From: JAABRB01 sp041617635
GTDB lineage: Bacteria; Pseudomonadota; Gammaproteobacteria; Burkholderiales; SG8-39
DNA: 64,000 nt
Reading direction: 5' to 3'
Assembly (NCBI GenBank): GCA_041617635.1
Contig: JBFJOO010000001.1
Coordinates: 86,285-150,284, forward strand
The first letter of the stretch is position 1. Every line of letters begins with the position of its first letter. Made by a program: the position numbers and the translations under genes. Below the pieces are notes generated by a model. That model did not search any database. It saw only the letters and a program-made list of their open reading frames with translations, and had not been told where the DNA came from. This document shows positions 38,508 to 46,384 of this stretch, piece by piece.

Positions 38508-38512
38508 ATAAC
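38497..38512. promoter_or_regulatory. Putative ModE operator over the modA start
   Basis: GTTATA, 4 nt, TATAAC is a perfect inverted repeat in an AT-rich patch, followed by ATATCG, and matches the style of ModE boxes (GTTATAT...ATATAAC). It spans the modA ATG. With modE divergent next door, repression of modABC by molybdate-bound ModE is the expected scheme. Confidence 0.55.
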
Positions 38513-38645
38513 CATATCGTATTCGGGACGGCGTGAAAACATGTACAGATCCAGCCTGCGCGAGGCTAGAATGACATCGTGCAGTCGTGTCATTGACGCG
38601 AAAGCGGGCGCATCTATGCCCAAGACTCGTTCGATTAAGCGCTCG

Positions 38646-38665
38646 ATCCCCGCCTCTGCGGGGAT
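38646..38665. repeat. REP-like hairpin upstream of modE
   Basis: ATCCCCGC, loop CTCT, GCGGGGAT followed by GACTC: an 8-bp stem 30 nt before the modE start. It belongs to the same family as the elements near 7.1 and 29.65 kb. Confidence 0.6.
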
Positions 38666-38695
38666 GACTCAATCGATTGGACGGGCGGATCGGGA

Positions 38696-39067
38696 ATGAA
38701 AACCGGGAACATCACCGTCGGCGTGCGCCTGCGCGTCGTGCTCGAGCGCAATATCGCGATCGGACCGGGGAAAGCCGACCTCCTCGAGGAAATCGCCGCG
38801 ACCGGGTCGATCGCCGCGGCGGCGCGCGAAATGGGAATGAGCTACAAGCGCGCGTGGCTCCTCGTCGATACGATGAACCGCTGCTTCCGCGCGCCGCTCG
38901 TGGAGTCGGCGAAGGGCGGGGCCGCGGGTGGCGGCGCGCTTCTCACTTCGCTCGGCGCCGAGGTGCTACGCCGTTACCGGTCGATGGAAAAACGCGCGAT
39001 GCGTGGCGCGTCGGCCGATTTCACCGCCCTCAAGCGCGCACTGCGCCCGCCCCGCAAGCGGCGTTAA
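38696..39067 (+). CDS. modE: ModE-type winged-helix regulator lacking the molybdate-binding domain
   Basis: 123 aa. It corresponds to the N-terminal LysR-like DNA-binding half of ModE: ADLLEEIAATGSIAAAAREMGMSYKRAWLLVDTMNRCF, a near-signature region, then a Gly-rich wing and C-terminal basic tail (PPRKRR). The two MOP domains that sense molybdate in E. coli ModE (262 aa) are absent; short ModE proteins of this sort are known in proteobacteria. It is divergent from modABC. Its stop overlaps the stop of the convergent prmC. Confidence 0.88.
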   Translation: MKTGNITVGVRLRVVLERNIAIGPGKADLLEEIAATGSIAAAAREMGMSYKRAWLLVDTMNRCFRAPLVESAKGGAAGGGALLTSLGAEVLRRYRSMEKRAMRGASADFTALKRALRPPRKRR

Positions 39068-39894
39068 TCCGAACCGCTCCGCCCGCCCGACACCCGCGGG
39101 ATGCCCGCGAGATCCGGCCAGCTCGCCGCGTCCGCGTAGCCCGCTTCCTCGAGCAGCGCACGGCTGGCCTGCGCCTGATCGTACCCGTGCTCGAAGAGCA
39201 GCCATCCCGATGGCGCAAGATGGGCGCGCGCCGTGCGTACGATGCGTCGAATGCAATCGAGGCCGTCCGCTCCGCCGACGAGCGCGGCGCGTGGTTCGAA
39301 GCGCAGATCACCCTGGGCGAGGTGGCGATCCTGCGCGGCGACATACGGCGGGTTGGTGACGACGAGATCGAAGCGCTCGCCGGAGAGGGCGGCGAACCAG
39401 TCGCTCGCGACGAATCGAACGCCGGGCGCGTGCCGCGCCGCGTTCGCGCGGGCGATTGCGAGCGCGGCGGGCGACACGTCCGTCGCCCAGACCTGCGCGT
39501 CGGGCGCCGAGTACGCGATCGCGATCGCGATCGCGCCACTACCGGTACCGAGGTCAAGGACGCGGCGGGATTCGCGGCCAAGACGCTCAAGGGAAAGTTC
39601 CACGAGCCGCTCGGTTTCCGGCCGCGGAATCAGCACGTCGGGCGTGACGGCCAGGTCCAGGCCATAAAACTCCTGACGGCCCACGATATATGCGATCGGC
39701 TCGCCGGCGCGCCGGCGCGCGAGGAATCCGCGGGCGACCTGCTGCCGCGCCTCATCGATCGAATCGTGCGGATGCGCGATGAGCCAGGCGCGATCCACCG
39801 CGAGCGCGTGCGCGACGAGGAGCCGTGCCTCTCCTGGAGGCAGTCCGCTCGTTTCGATCAAGGTACGCACGGTTTCGGGCATCGTCGACGCCAT
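39064..39894 (-). CDS. prmC: Release-factor glutamine methyltransferase PrmC
   Basis: 276 aa. It methylates the Gln of the GGQ motif in release factors RF1 and RF2 with SAM. N-terminal helical domain, then PIAYIVGRQEFYGLDLAVTPDVLIPRPETE, SAM motif VLDLGTGSGAIAIA and the substrate-Gln motif VTNPPYV. The first ATG is used; a second lies four codons later. Its partner prfA lies about 1.3 kb upstream on the same strand, with a plus-strand CRP-type gene in between. Confidence 0.95.
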   Translation of the reverse strand: MASTMPETVRTLIETSGLPPGEARLLVAHALAVDRAWLIAHPHDSIDEARQQVARGFLARRRAGEPIAYIVGRQEFYGLDLAVTPDVLIPRPETERLVELSLERLGRESRRVLDLGTGSGAIAIAIAYSAPDAQVWATDVSPAALAIARANAARHAPGVRFVASDWFAALSGERFDLVVTNPPYVAAQDRHLAQGDLRFEPRAALVGGADGLDCIRRIVRTARAHLAPSGWLLFEHGYDQAQASRALLEEAGYADAASWPDLAGIPRVSGGRSGSD

Positions 39895-40070
39895 GCGGGC
39901 GGCGCGCCGGTTGCGGCGGTTCCGGATTGTCCCAGACCCGCGACTCGCCGGCCGGAACGGTTTGCGGCCGTCGCAGCTCCGTGCAAGACTATGCGGTCGC
40001 CATTTTCACGCCGGCTGCGCCGCCGGATGTGCCACCAGGCCACCAAGACATGCCACCGGATGTACCGCCA

Positions 40071-40712
40071 ATGTCCGCGCAAGACGGCCCCTTTACCCAT
40101 CTCGACGAGACCGCCCTGCGCGAGCTGGCCCCGCACGGTGTCCCGCGCTCGTTCCAGAAGAACGTCGTGGTCGTCCACGAGGGTGATGCGACTGACTCGC
40201 TTTACGTGGTGCTCTCCGGGCGCGTCAAGGCGTTCGTGAGCGACGAGGAGGGCAAGGAGGTCGTGGTGAACACCATTGCCGCGGGCGACTACTTCGGCGA
40301 GCTCGTGCTCGATGGCGGACCGCGCGCCGCATCGATCATGACGCTCGAGCCGTGCCGCTTCTACGTGATCCCGCGGGGCGACGTCGAAGGCCTCATCGAG
40401 CGCAATCCCGTTTTCGCGCGCCACCTGATCTATGCGCTGATCGGGAAAGTGCGCAGCCTGACGGACACCGTGCGCGACCTCGCGCTCAAGGACGTTTACG
40501 GCCGCCTCGTCAAGTTTCTCGACGCGCACTCCATCGAACAGGACGGCCGGCGCGTCGTTCCCGAGCGGCTCACGCAGAACGACATCGCGGCGCGCATCGG
40601 TGCCTCGCGGGAAATGGTGAGCCGCATCGTCAAGGATCTCACCGCCGGCGGCTATATCTCGGTCGAGTCGAAGCACATCAGCCTGCACAAGAAGCTTCCA
40701 GCGCAGTGGTGA
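40071..40712 (+). CDS. CRP/FNR-family transcriptional regulator (CRP-like)
   Basis: 213 aa. An N-terminal cNMP-binding fold (VVVVHEGDATDSLYVVLSGRVKAFV; GDYFGELVLDGGPRAASIMT) is joined to a C-terminal helix-turn-helix (LTQNDIAARIGASREMVSRIVKDL). It lacks the N-terminal cysteine cluster of FNR, so oxygen sensing by an iron-sulfur cluster is unlikely. The phosphate-cassette segment GELVLDGGPRAAS keeps Gly-Glu and Arg-Ala, compatible with cAMP binding. An ATG seven codons earlier is an alternative start. Palindromic sequences just downstream resemble CRP half-sites. Confidence 0.9.
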   Translation: MSAQDGPFTHLDETALRELAPHGVPRSFQKNVVVVHEGDATDSLYVVLSGRVKAFVSDEEGKEVVVNTIAAGDYFGELVLDGGPRAASIMTLEPCRFYVIPRGDVEGLIERNPVFARHLIYALIGKVRSLTDTVRDLALKDVYGRLVKFLDAHSIEQDGRRVVPERLTQNDIAARIGASREMVSRIVKDLTAGGYISVESKHISLHKKLPAQW

Positions 40713-40767
40713 GCGGACCGCGCCGCCCGACGCGGCCGAGCCGGCGCCGCCGGCTGGAATGTGAATA

Positions 40768-40788
40768 CGTCACAAAATCCCTGTGACG
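40768..40788. promoter_or_regulatory. 21-bp palindrome CGTCACA-N7-TGTGACG
   Basis: A perfect 7-7-7 inverted repeat lies 55 nt after the CRP-type gene. Eight bases to its left TGTGA completes a second palindrome, TGTGAATACGTCACA. TGTGA/TCACA half-sites are the CRP consensus, although spacing here is 5 and 7-9 rather than 6. It may be a binding site for the neighbouring regulator or the stem of an RNA. Confidence 0.45.
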
Positions 40789-40929
40789 TGCTTCGAAGAG
40801 TGCCAGCGCTGCCCCGCGTACCGTTTGCTTCACCGGGGCGGCATCCTCGCCACCCGGTACTCCTCTAGCACGATTGCCCGCCAAGGCGTGCTCCTCCCGG
40901 GGCGCATGAAAATGCGCCCCGATTTTTTT
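40787..40929 (+). ncRNA. Candidate structured RNA ending in an intrinsic terminator
   Basis: This is the notable part of a 362-nt region without a protein gene. An outer helix CGTGCT (40787-40792) pairs with AGCACG (40867-40872). It is extended by AGAG/CTCT directly inside, and inner GTACCG (40818-40823) pairs with CGGTAC (40855-40860). A further GCCCCG/CGGGGC pairing would form a pseudoknot. The block runs into a strong intrinsic terminator at 40898. It could be a small RNA or a regulatory leader for the small membrane protein at 41075. In such GC-rich DNA some pairing arises by chance, so the call is tentative. Confidence 0.35.
40898..40929 (+). terminator. Strong intrinsic terminator
   Basis: A 10-bp perfect stem CGGGGCGCAT/ATGCGCCCCG with loop GAAA is followed by A and seven T. 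It ends plus-strand transcription, either from the CRP-type gene or from the candidate RNA before it. Confidence 0.9.
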
Positions 40930-41074
40930 CTGGGGCTTGCGCTCCCGCCGGCCGTGAATGCGGCACAGGACCGGCGCGTCAAGCGACGCGGAAACCGCCC
41001 CTCCGGTGACCTACAGTCCTCCCCACCGGACGCGCCGTGGGGTGCGCGAAACCGAAGACAAGGAGGCAACACCC

Positions 41075-41257
41075 ATGAGCTGGACTCTGATCGTGAACAC
41101 CTTCGCGGGCGCCGCGGGCGCAGCGAGCATCGCCTACCTGGCGTGGGTGGCCTGGCTCTGCGTACGCGAGTCGCCGCTGGCCGGGCGAGCGCCGAAAGGC
41201 CGGACGGCGCGCCGTCGTGCACCGTCAGGCGGCCGGCTGCGCAGCCGCCTCGTCTGA
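41075..41257 (+). CDS. Small single-pass membrane protein
   Basis: 60 aa. A near-perfect Shine-Dalgarno AAGGAGG sits 9 nt before the ATG. Residues 4-30 (TLIVNTFAGAAGAASIAYLAWVAWLCV) form one membrane helix; the rest is basic (GRAPKGRTARRRAPSGGRLRSR), so the C-terminus should be cytoplasmic. The end overlaps the 3' end of convergent prfA by 33 nt. No family is recognised. The strong ribosome-binding site and good helix argue that it is real. Confidence 0.6.
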   Translation: MSWTLIVNTFAGAAGAASIAYLAWVAWLCVRESPLAGRAPKGRTARRRAPSGGRLRSRLV

Positions 41258-42325
41258 CAAGGTGGCGAGCAGCTCCGCCTGATGCTCGGCGGAGAGTGCC
41301 CCGGTCAGCTCGTCGAGATCGCCGTCCATGATCGCCTGGATCTTGTAGAGGGTCAGATTGATGCGGTGATCGGTCACCCGTCCCTGCGGAAAATTGTAGG
41401 TGCGGATGCGCTCGGAGCGATCGCCGCTCCCGATGAGGCTCTTCCGCGTCGCGGCGGTCTGCGCGTTCTGCTCGCGCATCTGCTTGTCCTTGATGCGCGC
41501 GGCGAGCACGCTCATTGCCCGCTCCTTGTTCTTGTGCTGGGAGCGCGAATCCTGGCACTCCACGACGATCCCGGTCGGAAGGTGCGTGATGCGGATCGCC
41601 GAATCGGTCTTGTTCACGTGCTGCCCCCCCGCGCCCGAAGCACGAAACGTGTCGATCTTGAGGTCGGCGGGATTCAGGATCACGTCGCTCACCGCGTCGA
41701 CTTCGGGCATCACGGCAACCGTCGCGGCGGACGTGTGAATGCGCCCCTGGGTCTCGGTCTCCGGGACGCGCTGGACACGATGACCGCCCGACTCGAACTT
41801 GAGCTTCGAGTACACGTCGTTGCCGATCACGCGCGCGATGATTTCCTTGTACCCGCCCAGGTCCGAAGGGCTTTCGGAGATGATCTCCACCTGCCAGCGC
41901 TTGCGCTCGGCGTAGCGCGCATACATGCGGAACAGGTCGCCCGCGAAGAGCGCCGATTCGTCTCCGCCCGTCCCCGCGCGGATCTCGAGGAACGTGTTGC
42001 GCTCGTCGTTCGGGTCGCGGGGCAGGAGCAGCTTCTGGATCTCGGTTTCGAGCTCCTCCAGCCGGGCCCGCCCCTCTTCGAGCTCGGACTCGGCGAGCGC
42101 CTTCATCTCGGGATCCGCCAGCATCTCGGTTGCCGCCGCGATGTCGCCTTCCACCTTCCGGTAGCGTTGGTAGTAGTCGACCACCGGCCCGATCTCGGCG
42201 TGCTCGCGCGAGAGCTTGCGGAACTGCTCCATGTCGCGCGTTGCGTCCTCGGCGGAAAGCAGCCGGTTCAGCTCCTCCAGACGGCGGGCGAGATGTTGCA
42301 GCTTTGCGGCGATGCTCGGTTTCAT
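41225..42325 (-). CDS. prfA: Peptide chain release factor 1
   Basis: 366 aa. It reads UAA and UAG stop codons and triggers peptide release. The GGQ motif is in RASGAGGQHVNKTDSA; the stop-recognition PxT motif reads PET in GGHRVQRVPETETQGRIHTSAATVAVMPE-like residues (split here as GGHRVQRVPETE and QGRIHTSAATVAVMPE), where E. coli has PAT. Its Gln is methylated by PrmC, encoded downstream. It is about 100 nt after hemA. Confidence 0.96.
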   Translation of the reverse strand: MKPSIAAKLQHLARRLEELNRLLSAEDATRDMEQFRKLSREHAEIGPVVDYYQRYRKVEGDIAAATEMLADPEMKALAESELEEGRARLEELETEIQKLLLPRDPNDERNTFLEIRAGTGGDESALFAGDLFRMYARYAERKRWQVEIISESPSDLGGYKEIIARVIGNDVYSKLKFESGGHRVQRVPETETQGRIHTSAATVAVMPEVDAVSDVILNPADLKIDTFRASGAGGQHVNKTDSAIRITHLPTGIVVECQDSRSQHKNKERAMSVLAARIKDKQMREQNAQTAATRKSLIGSGDRSERIRTYNFPQGRVTDHRINLTLYKIQAIMDGDLDELTGALSAEHQAELLATLSDEAAAQPAA

Positions 42326-42423
42326 GTGCGTGGGCCAGGAAGCGGTTCAGACGTCGCGGTCGTGCCGGCGCCACGGTCTCGATTCCCGGTTCGCGGGAAC
42401 GACCGCGGTTTGCCCGAGCGCAG

Positions 42424-43677
42424 CTAGGAGTCGGACCGCAGGTTGTAGATGCGCGACAAGATATCGCGGGCTCTTGCGCGCGCATCCGCGTCGCTCTCGT
42501 GCAGCGCCTGTGTCGGCGCGTGGAGGAGCTTGTTCGTGAGTCCGTGGGAAAGCGCCTCGAGGACCTGGGCCGGATCATCGCCGCGCGCCAGCATCCGCAA
42601 CGCCCGCTCGATCTCGTGCCGACGCGCCCGTTCGCCCTGGTCGCGCAGACCCTTGATCAGCGGAACGAACTCGCGGGACTCCATCCAGTGCAGGAAGTTG
42701 CCGACCTGCGTGTCGATGATCGCCTCGGCCTGCGCGACGTGTGACTGGCGCTCGTCGACGCCGGTGCGCACGACGCTGGCAAGATCGTCCACGGTGTAGA
42801 GGTAGACGTCATCCAGCTCACCGACCTCGGGCTCGATGTCGCGCGGCACCGCGAGGTCGACCATGAACACCGGCTGGTGGCGGCGCGCCTTGATCACCCG
42901 CTCCATGATCCCCTTGCCCAGAATCGGCAGCGAGCTCGCGGTGCACGAGATGACGATGTCGTGCTCGGCAAGGCGCTCCGGAAGGTCGCGCAGCAAGATC
43001 GCCTGGCCGCTGAAACGGTGCGCGAGCGACTGCGCACGGTCGAGCGTGCGGTTCGCGACGGTGACGGCGCGCGGCATTTGCGCGGCGAAATGGGTGGCGC
43101 AGAGCTCGATCATCTCGCCCGCGCCGATCAGGAGCACCCGCCGGTCGCGCATGCTCGGGAAAATGCGCCCCGCGAGCCTCACCGCCGCCGCGGCCATCGA
43201 CACCACGTTGGCGCCGATGCGCGTGTTGGTGCGCACGTCCTTCGCCACCGCGAACGAGCGCTGGAAGAGCCGCGAGAGCGTCGCGCCCAGCGACCCGGCC
43301 TCGTGTGCCTGCCGCACGGCGTCCTTCAGCTGGCCGAGGATCTGCGGCTCGCCGAGCACCATCGAGTCGAGGCCGGCGGCGACCCGGAACGCATGCCGCA
43401 CTGCCGCTTCCCGCGGCAGCGTGTAAAGGTAGGGCCGGAGATCGCCTTCCGGGAGGCTGTGATGGCTTGCCAGCCACGCGAACGCCTCGCTCGGCTCGCC
43501 GGCCGCGCAATAGAGCTCGGTGCGGTTGCACGTCGAAAGGATCGCCGCTTCCTCGGCCGGTCGAACGCGGGCAATCTCGCGCAGCGCCCCCTTCAGGCCC
43601 TCGCCGGTGAACGCGATCCGCTCGCGGATCGCAAGCGGCGCGCTCTGGTAGTTGAGACCGAGGGCAAAGAGTTGCAT
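42424..43677 (-). CDS. hemA: Glutamyl-tRNA reductase
   Basis: 417 aa. It reduces glutamyl-tRNA to glutamate-1-semialdehyde, the first step of C5-type tetrapyrrole synthesis. Catalytic Cys50 is in ILSTCNRTELY; also LDSMVLGEPQILGQLK, VLLIGAGEMIEL (NADPH fold) and VDLAVPRDIEPEV. The start MQLFALGLNY is the conserved one; a longer in-frame extension is rejected. A TATAAT lies 22-28 nt upstream on the coding strand, without a recognisable -35. It heads the hemA-prfA unit. Confidence 0.96.
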   Translation of the reverse strand: MQLFALGLNYQSAPLAIRERIAFTGEGLKGALREIARVRPAEEAAILSTCNRTELYCAAGEPSEAFAWLASHHSLPEGDLRPYLYTLPREAAVRHAFRVAAGLDSMVLGEPQILGQLKDAVRQAHEAGSLGATLSRLFQRSFAVAKDVRTNTRIGANVVSMAAAAVRLAGRIFPSMRDRRVLLIGAGEMIELCATHFAAQMPRAVTVANRTLDRAQSLAHRFSGQAILLRDLPERLAEHDIVISCTASSLPILGKGIMERVIKARRHQPVFMVDLAVPRDIEPEVGELDDVYLYTVDDLASVVRTGVDERQSHVAQAEAIIDTQVGNFLHWMESREFVPLIKGLRDQGERARRHEIERALRMLARGDDPAQVLEALSHGLTNKLLHAPTQALHESDADARARARDILSRIYNLRSDS

Positions 43678-43781
43678 CGAGGGTGGGCTCCGGGCGGAAA
43701 TTATAGCCAAACCAGGGCTTTGGCACTCGACCTGGATCAAGAAACCCTCGGGATTGGCGCGGCTCGCACCGCGGTGTCGGC

Positions 43782-44636
43782 TCAGTCCGGCCCCCTCCTG
43801 CCAGGTCCCGGCCCCTCTCGCTCACCGGAAATCCCCCCGGCTGGCGGCCGGACCTCCGCGCCGGGCGTGCCGTCGGGCCCCAGCCCCGCGAGCGCGACGT
43901 TGCGCAGCTGCAGGGGCGCAGCCCGCCGGGCCGCCCGGGCACGCATGCGCAGGTTGAGCATCTCGACCGCGACCGAGAACGCCATCGCGAAGTAGATGTA
44001 GCCCTTCGGCACATGGAATTCCCACCCCTCGGCGACCAGCGCGAAGCCGACCAGGATCAAGAACGCGAGCGCCAGGATCTTGATGGTCGGATGGCGGTCG
44101 ACGAACTCGCCGATCGGCCGGGCAGCGAACATCATCACGCCGACCGCGGTGACGATCGCGATCACCATCACGGACAACTGGTCGACGAGACCGACCGCGG
44201 TGATCACCGAGTCGAGCGAGAACACGATGTCGATGATCGCGATCTGCACCAGCACGCTGGCGTACGTCGCCCGCACTGCGGCACCGGCCCGCGCGTCCAC
44301 TTCGCCCTCAAGCGAGTTGTGGATCTCGTGGACGCTCTTCCAGAGCAGGAAGAGCCCGCCCCCGATCAGGATGAGGTCGCGCCCCGAGATCTCCTGGTCG
44401 AACACCGCGAACAGCGGTGCGGTGAGCGTCATCATCCACGACAGCGAGAAGAGCAGCAGAATCCGCGTGCCCATGGCGAGCGCGAGACCGATCGTTCGGG
44501 CGCGATTGCGCTGCGCCTCGGGCAGGCGCCCGACGAGGATCGAGATGAAGATGATGTTGTCGACGCCGAGGACGATCTCGAGCGCCGTGAGGGTCGCGAG
44601 CGCGATCCAAACCTGCGGGTCGGTCAGCCACTCCAT
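43782..44636 (-). CDS. TerC-family integral membrane protein
   Basis: 284 aa. Seven or so membrane helices; signatures TALEIVLGVDNIIFISIL and IIDIVFSLDSVITAVGL carry the paired Asp residues thought to bind a metal ion. Members export manganese or are linked to tellurite resistance (TerC/Alx). The C-terminal 50 residues are Pro/Gly/Arg-rich (GPDGTPGAEVRPPAGG) and cytoplasmic. It stands alone between hemA and a Ser/Thr kinase gene. Confidence 0.9.
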   Translation of the reverse strand: MEWLTDPQVWIALATLTALEIVLGVDNIIFISILVGRLPEAQRNRARTIGLALAMGTRILLLFSLSWMMTLTAPLFAVFDQEISGRDLILIGGGLFLLWKSVHEIHNSLEGEVDARAGAAVRATYASVLVQIAIIDIVFSLDSVITAVGLVDQLSVMVIAIVTAVGVMMFAARPIGEFVDRHPTIKILALAFLILVGFALVAEGWEFHVPKGYIYFAMAFSVAVEMLNLRMRARAARRAAPLQLRNVALAGLGPDGTPGAEVRPPAGGISGEREGPGPGRRGPD

Positions 44637-44713
44637 TGAAGAACTCCTGACTTGAGCACGGACACTGGGTCAACGGGAGCGCGACACGCCCCGCACGGAA
44701 TTCTGGCAATCGG

Positions 44714-46384
44714 CTACGCGCGCACCGAAGGTGCAGTGCGACCGGCAATCTGCAGAAACTGGCTCGGCTGGCCGAGCAGGTAGTTCACGAACTCCTCGAA
44801 CACGTTTTCGCGCGCGGTCTTGCCGTCGAGCACGATGTTCTGGGAACCGAACTGCGCCACGTTCTTGCAGAGAAACGCGAGCCGGCCGCGCTCGCGATCG
44901 GCCATGACGCGGGCGTAGATGGTGATCTCGCCGGCGATCTCGAACACGCTGGCGCCCCCGTTCTGGCCGCCGCTCGCGTCGTCCGCGGTAAAGCGCAGAT
45001 TCGCCGCGGTGAGCCGGTCGATGAGCGGCTGCGCTTCCGCGGCCGGGAGCTCGCGGCGCAGCGTGGTCGGCGAGATGCAGACGACGGTGAGCGTGATCAT
45101 GTCCATCCACGGCCGCCCGTCGGCGCGGCGCAGCTTGCTGTCGACGAACGCGTCGGCAAGCTTGGGCCGGGCAAAGGCGCCCACGCCTTCGAGCGCGTAA
45201 TCATGCGCGATCTCGGGCTTGACGATGCCGAGGTAGCGCACCAGCTCCTCGCAGAACGCGAAGCCGGTGCGCATCTTCCGCTCGATGTCGAGCGCGAGCA
45301 TAAGCGTTTGCGCGGCGACTTCGTCGGTCGAGGTCGCGCTCTCCAGCGCCTCGGCCTGGTTCTTCAGCCGCTCGAGCAAGCCCGCGCTCCCGTCCTTGCC
45401 CGCCTGCTTGGCCGGCTTTGCGGCGGCAGGCGCCGCGGGGCCCGGCGCCGGCTGCGAGACGCCTGCCGGCTCGGAGCTCGCGAACAAGTCGAACTCCGGC
45501 ATCACGAGGTCGCCCGTTGACGCGAGCGCCGCGATACTCGACTTGCTCTCGCTCGACTTGAGCTCGGTCTGCAGGACTGCGCGGAGGTCCTCGGCCAGCT
45601 TGTCCGCAGTCGCGTAGCGCTCGGCGTGATTCTTGCGAAGCGCTTGCTCGATGATCGCATCGAGCGCTCTCGGCACCTCCTTATTGAGCCTGCTCGCCGG
45701 CTCGGGCACCTTGCTGACGATGTTCTGCATCAGCGTGAGAAAATCCTCCGGACGCGCCGCGTCGAACGGCGCGACGCCGGTCGCGAGCTCATAGAGCAAG
45801 ATGCCGAGCGAGAACACGTCGCTGCGGCCATCCACCTTCTTGCCCGAGACCTGCTCGGGCGACATGTAGCGGGGCGAGCCGATGACCACACCCGTCCGGG
45901 TGCGCGACATCTGGTCGATGCGCGCAATGCCGAAATCGGTGATCTTCACGAGACCCTGCTTCGTGAGCATCAGATTGCCGGGCTTGATGTCGCGATGCAC
46001 GACGCCCTGCCGGTGCGCGTACTCCAGGGCATCAGCGGTCTGCAGGACGATGTGCACGGCGGTCGCAAGCGAGATCCGCTCCCCGCGGTCGAGGATGTCC
46101 TTGAGCGAGCGCCCTTCGAGCAGCTCCATCACGATATAGGCGATGTCCTCGAACTCGCCCACGTCGTAGATCGTCACGATGCACGGGTGGCTCAGCCGCC
46201 CCGCAGCCTTCGCCTCGCGCAGAAAGCGCCGGCGGGGCTCGACGCTGCCGTCCTGGATCTGCAGCGCGTTGATAGTCTTGATGGCGACCGTGCGCTCGAT
46301 CATCGGGTCGGAGGCCTTGAAAACCGTACCCATCGAGCCGCGGCCGATTTCCTCCTGCAAGACGTAGCGACCGAGAGTTTTCAT
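44714..46384 (-). CDS. Ser/Thr protein kinase with an unclassified C-terminal domain
   Basis: 556 aa, no membrane helix. Kinase domain at residues 7-270: GRGSMGTVFKA, K36 (VAIKTI), HRDIKPGN at 130-137, DFGIAR at 150-155, GSPRYMSPEQV. A linker rich in Ala/Pro/Ser (AAPAAAKPAKQ) and then a helical and beta C-terminal part of about 220 residues (LMLALDIERKMRTGFAFCEEL; HDYALEGVGAFARPK; ASVFEIAGEITIYARVMADRE) that I cannot assign. The C-terminal domain likely selects partners or signals. Its start at 46384 leaves a 333-nt divergent gap to the SYLF gene. Confidence 0.88.
   Translation of the reverse strand: MKTLGRYVLQEEIGRGSMGTVFKASDPMIERTVAIKTINALQIQDGSVEPRRRFLREAKAAGRLSHPCIVTIYDVGEFEDIAYIVMELLEGRSLKDILDRGERISLATAVHIVLQTADALEYAHRQGVVHRDIKPGNLMLTKQGLVKITDFGIARIDQMSRTRTGVVIGSPRYMSPEQVSGKKVDGRSDVFSLGILLYELATGVAPFDAARPEDFLTLMQNIVSKVPEPASRLNKEVPRALDAIIEQALRKNHAERYATADKLAEDLRAVLQTELKSSESKSSIAALASTGDLVMPEFDLFASSEPAGVSQPAPGPAAPAAAKPAKQAGKDGSAGLLERLKNQAEALESATSTDEVAAQTLMLALDIERKMRTGFAFCEELVRYLGIVKPEIAHDYALEGVGAFARPKLADAFVDSKLRRADGRPWMDMITLTVVCISPTTLRRELPAAEAQPLIDRLTAANLRFTADDASGGQNGGASVFEIAGEITIYARVMADRERGRLAFLCKNVAQFGSQNIVLDGKTARENVFEEFVNYLLGQPSQFLQIAGRTAPSVRA

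Noticed and set aside
40071..40712. Calling the CRP-family regulator FNR
   Set aside because: The N-terminal cysteine cluster needed for an iron-sulfur oxygen sensor is absent.
40783..41331. 182-codon frame covering the candidate RNA, terminator and small protein gene
   Set aside because: It would be translated through a strong intrinsic terminator, and its sequence has no family features.
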